Of a stretch of 44,627 nt of DNA, positions 42,205 through 44,627 are shown in pieces. Location of the stretch: the NCBI GenBank assembly GCA_029251005.1, contig JAQXEE010000006.1, positions 1 to 44,627 on the forward strand, given 5' to 3'. Made by a program: the position numbers and the translations under genes. The stretch's first letter is position 1; each line of letters begins with the position of its first letter. The notes beneath the pieces are model-generated. The model was not told the DNA's origin and searched no databases. It was given only the letters and a program-made list of their open reading frames with translations. The stretch is from Flavobacteriales bacterium. GTDB taxonomy: Bacteria; Bacteroidota; Bacteroidia; Flavobacteriales_C; GCA-002722245.

Positions 42205-43890
42205 TTACTTTACCAGTTTCTTAAACTTAATTCTCTTGGGTCCTGTATCACCCATACGCTTCTTCCTATTTTCCTCATACTCAGTATAACCACCTTCAAA
42301 TGAGTAAATTTGAGAATCTCCCTCAAATGCGATAATATGCGTACAAACTCTATCTAAGAACCATCTATCGTGAGAAATAATTACTGCACAGCCTGCAAAA
42401 TTACTTAAACCTTCTTCTAATGCTCTTAGTGTATTCACATCAATATCATTCGTTGGCTCATCTAGTAATAATACATTACCCCCTTCTTTTAGAGCAAGCG
42501 CCAAATGCAATCTATTTCTTTCACCACCAGATAGTACACCACATTTTTTGTTTTGATCTGAACCTCCAAAGTTGAATCTTGAAACATAAGCCCTTGAATT
42601 CATCACTTTTCCTCCAAGATCTATATTTTCTAATCCATCAGAAACAACATCATAAACACTCTTCTCAGGATCTATAGCATCATGAGATTGGTCAACATAG
42701 GAAATTTTAACCGTTTCACCTACTTTGAATGTTCCTGAGTCGGGAGTTTCTTCGCCCATAATCATTTTAAACATTGTGGTTTTACCAGCACCGTTTGGTC
42801 CGATAATACCAACGATTCCTGCTGGTGGCAATTTAAAGTTTAGTCCTTCATATAATAGTCGGTCATCAAAACCTTTTGAAACATCAATAGCTTCTATAAC
42901 TTCGTTACCTAAACGAGGACCATTAGGAATGTACATTTCTAAACTCTCCAGCTTAGAATTACCGTCCTCACTCATCATTTTTTCATAATTTGCCAATCTG
43001 GCTTTAGATTTAGAACCTCTTCCTTTTACGCCTTGTCTAACCCAATCCAACTCCTCAGCTAAGGCTTTCTGACGTTTACTTTCAGTTTTTTCTTCTTGCG
43101 CTAATCGCTTTCCTTTTTGATCTAACCAAGTTGAGTAATTCCCTTTCCAAGGAATACCTTGACCTCTATCTAATTCTAAAATCCAACCAGCAACATTATC
43201 TAAGAAATATCTATCATGCGTTACGGCAATTACAGTTCCTTGATACTGAGATAAGAAAACCTCTAACCATTGAACAGATTCTGCATCTAAGTGGTTAGTC
43301 GGCTCATCTAGTAATAAAATATCTGGTTGCTTTAATAGCAATCTACATAATGCAACTCTTCTTCTTTCTCCCCCTGATAAATTCTTTACAGAAGCATCTC
43401 CGTCTGGACATCTTAATGCGTCCATTGCTCTTTCTAACTTATTATCAAGTTCCCAAGCATCTAAAAGATCTATCTTTTCTTGAGCTTTTGCTTGACGGTC
43501 AATTAACTTTTCCATCTTTTCTGGACTTTCCAAAATATCTGGATCCATAAAAAGATTATTAATTTCTTCAAATTCTTTTAAGACATCAACAGTTTCCTGT
43601 ACACCTTCTTCAATTATTTGTTTAACTGTTTTGGTTTCGTCTAACTCAGGTTCTTGCTGCAAATAGCCAACAGAGTACCCCGGAGAGAAACTAATATCTC
43701 CTTGGTAAGACTTATCAACGCCAGCAATTAACTTTAATAAAGTTGATTTTCCAGATCCATTCAATCCAAGGATTCCGATTTTAGCACCATAAAAAAAGGA
43801 TAAATGAATATTTTTCAAAATTTGTTTCCCTGATGGTAAAAGTTTTGAAACTCCTGACATCGAAAATATTACTTTCTTATCGTCTGACAT
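42205..43890 (-). CDS. ettA: Energy-dependent translational throttle protein EttA (ABC-F)
   Basis: A 561-residue ABC-F protein with two nucleotide-binding domains and no membrane part. Walker A motifs are GLNGSGKST (about 42-50) and GPNGAGKTT in the second half. Both signatures (NLSGGERRRVALCRLL and VLSGGERNRLHLALAL) and Walker B LLLDEPTNHLD / LLLDEPTNDID are intact. The linker (about 245-300, LDQKGKRLAQEEKTESKRQK and VRQGVKGRGSKSKARLANYE) is the P-site tRNA interaction motif, and the C-terminus FEGGYTEYEENRKKR matches EttA. It binds the ribosomal E site and gates the first elongation step according to the ATP/ADP ratio. The ATG start is clear. Confidence 0.95.
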   Translation of the reverse strand: MSDDKKVIFSMSGVSKLLPSGKQILKNIHLSFFYGAKIGILGLNGSGKSTLLKLIAGVDKSYQGDISFSPGYSVGYLQQEPELDETKTVKQIIEEGVQETVDVLKEFEEINNLFMDPDILESPEKMEKLIDRQAKAQEKIDLLDAWELDNKLERAMDALRCPDGDASVKNLSGGERRRVALCRLLLKQPDILLLDEPTNHLDAESVQWLEVFLSQYQGTVIAVTHDRYFLDNVAGWILELDRGQGIPWKGNYSTWLDQKGKRLAQEEKTESKRQKALAEELDWVRQGVKGRGSKSKARLANYEKMMSEDGNSKLESLEMYIPNGPRLGNEVIEAIDVSKGFDDRLLYEGLNFKLPPAGIVGIIGPNGAGKTTMFKMIMGEETPDSGTFKVGETVKISYVDQSHDAIDPEKSVYDVVSDGLENIDLGGKVMNSRAYVSRFNFGGSDQNKKCGVLSGGERNRLHLALALKEGGNVLLLDEPTNDIDVNTLRALEEGLSNFAGCAVIISHDRWFLDRVCTHIIAFEGDSQIYSFEGGYTEYEENRKKRMGDTGPKRIKFKKLVK

Positions 43891-44483
43891 ATCTATTTTT
43901 TTCTAAATTAGAAGGTAAAAATAAAACATCCATCGGAAGAAACAACTAATAAAGACGGAAGTTTTAAGTATTTATAAATTAACTGTAGACCGTGAATTTT
44001 TATTGACTACAAAAAGAAAAATCCGCAAGAATTCGCGGTTTGTAATGAAAAATATTATCACAATTTCACAAGCTTCTCATACAATCACAAAGTGTATAGC
44101 TTTACAAACTCGCTACAGGTCTTTAATTTTTACAACATGGATGGTTATATCTGTTCAAGGATGAGGCAATTTCGAGAATGCCACAAACACTAAAATTCGA
44201 CTAGATGGAATTATAATATTCGATTTCAAATAAAAGAAAATTATACTTAACACAAAAAAAATCTAAACTTCTGACCAAAAAAAATAATGTTAAATCCATT
44301 TAGCAGACTTTGGAAGAAATAGCATTTATGTACTTAAAGAAAACAGAAAATAAAGAGTTAGACTACAACATTTATATTGACATCAGTCAATGAGACTAGA
44401 TTTATTGAATGAATGATTTAAACTTTAACTTTGATACTTTAACAGAAGAAAAATGCAGCGTTCAAACAAACTAACCCTCTGAT
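43891..44483. other. Intergenic stretch, no gene seen
   Basis: About 590 AT-rich bases lie upstream of ettA. Apart from the minus-strand terminator at 44011-44041, only short frames below 30 codons are visible and none is recognisable. No perfect TAnnTTTG box lies close to the ettA ATG on the minus strand. Confidence 0.4.
44011..44041 (-). terminator. Orphan minus-strand terminator upstream of ettA
   Basis: In minus-strand RNA CCGCGA and UUGCGG form six pairs (one G:U) around tetraloop AUUC, followed by TTTTTCTTTTT. In plus-strand RNA one pair becomes an A:C mismatch and the tail is not T-rich. It must end a transcript entering from the right, but no gene lies within the remaining 586 bp. 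Confidence 0.65.
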
Positions 44484-44613
44484 ATATTAATTGGGCATTA
44501 ATTAAAAAAAAATTAGGAGTGATAGGTTTTATTGCTAAGAAATTTTAATTCCCGTCAACCTATTCAATAGAGATTAAATGATAATTTATTTTAGACTAAT
44601 GCCCAATTGATAT
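44484..44613. repeat. 17-bp inverted repeat enclosing 96 bp
   Basis: The left arm is 44484-44500 (ATATTAATTGGGCATTA). The right arm is 44597-44613 (TAATGCCCAATTGATAT), its reverse complement except at one position. The 96 bp between are AT-rich and non-coding. The arrangement fits a small non-autonomous mobile element, or a structured RNA with a long closing stem. No clear target-site duplication can be named, and the window ends 14 bp to the right. Confidence 0.6.
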
Positions 44614-44627
44614 AAAAAGGGGAGCAT

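Noticed and set aside
1-44627. CRISPR array, prophage, integrase or riboswitch
   Set aside because: I looked for evenly spaced repeats, phage structural genes, recombinases and conserved riboswitch cores such as the cobalamin box ahead of the importer operon, and saw none that could be supported.

Overview
The window looks like a chromosomal segment of a marine-type Bacteroidota, most likely Flavobacteriales. Four things point there. It is AT-rich (about one third G+C by eye). Flavobacterial promoter boxes (TAnnTTTG, sometimes with an upstream TTTG) lie ahead of many genes, and Shine-Dalgarno sites are not evident. One secreted protein ends in a type IX-secretion-like sorting domain. Several families are typical of the phylum: TlpA-like thioredoxin with DUF4369/DUF5106-like regions, a rhomboid with a DUF6576-like tail, and arsenosugar ArsM/ArsS. 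I saw no phage genes, intact transposase or CRISPR array.

Layout. Positions 1-6,200: tRNA-Ser(GCT), an unrecognised helical protein, a secreted protein, a small lipoprotein, a membrane metallophosphoesterase and a dipeptide epimerase. Positions 6,200-9,700: valS and an rluE-like pseudouridine synthase. Positions 9,765-14,856: a tightly packed TetR / ABC exporter / HlyD / TolC operon whose ABC protein has lost almost every catalytic ATPase motif. Positions 15,047-16,455: a YcxB-like membrane protein and an FKBP lipoprotein. Positions 16,548-22,447, minus strand: a seven-gene run of DUF547, ArsS, DUF2064 transferase, ArsM, substrate-binding lipoprotein, FecCD/BtuC permease and a short ATPase. 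This couples arsenosugar synthesis genes to a cobalamin/siderophore-type importer. Positions 23,037-29,284: tRNA-His, copA, dapB, a TlpA-like thioredoxin and sucC. Positions 29,862-34,450: small membrane protein, mutL, two rhomboids and an LpxL-like acyltransferase in one overlapping operon. Positions 34,452-39,645: HExxH protein, two EamA transporters, DinB-like protein, thiolase and two small lipoproteins. Positions 39,761-43,890: a nuclease-fold protein lacking its catalytic residues, hisS and ettA. The last 0.7 kb has no gene but holds an orphan terminator and a 17-bp inverted repeat.

Most of the window is housekeeping. The accessory parts worth attention are the arsenosugar-importer operon, the exporter with a degenerate nucleotide-binding domain, the pseudo-nuclease, the strongly signalled lipoprotein built of 11-residue repeats, and the structured non-coding right end. 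All functions are read from motifs by eye; no database search was run.
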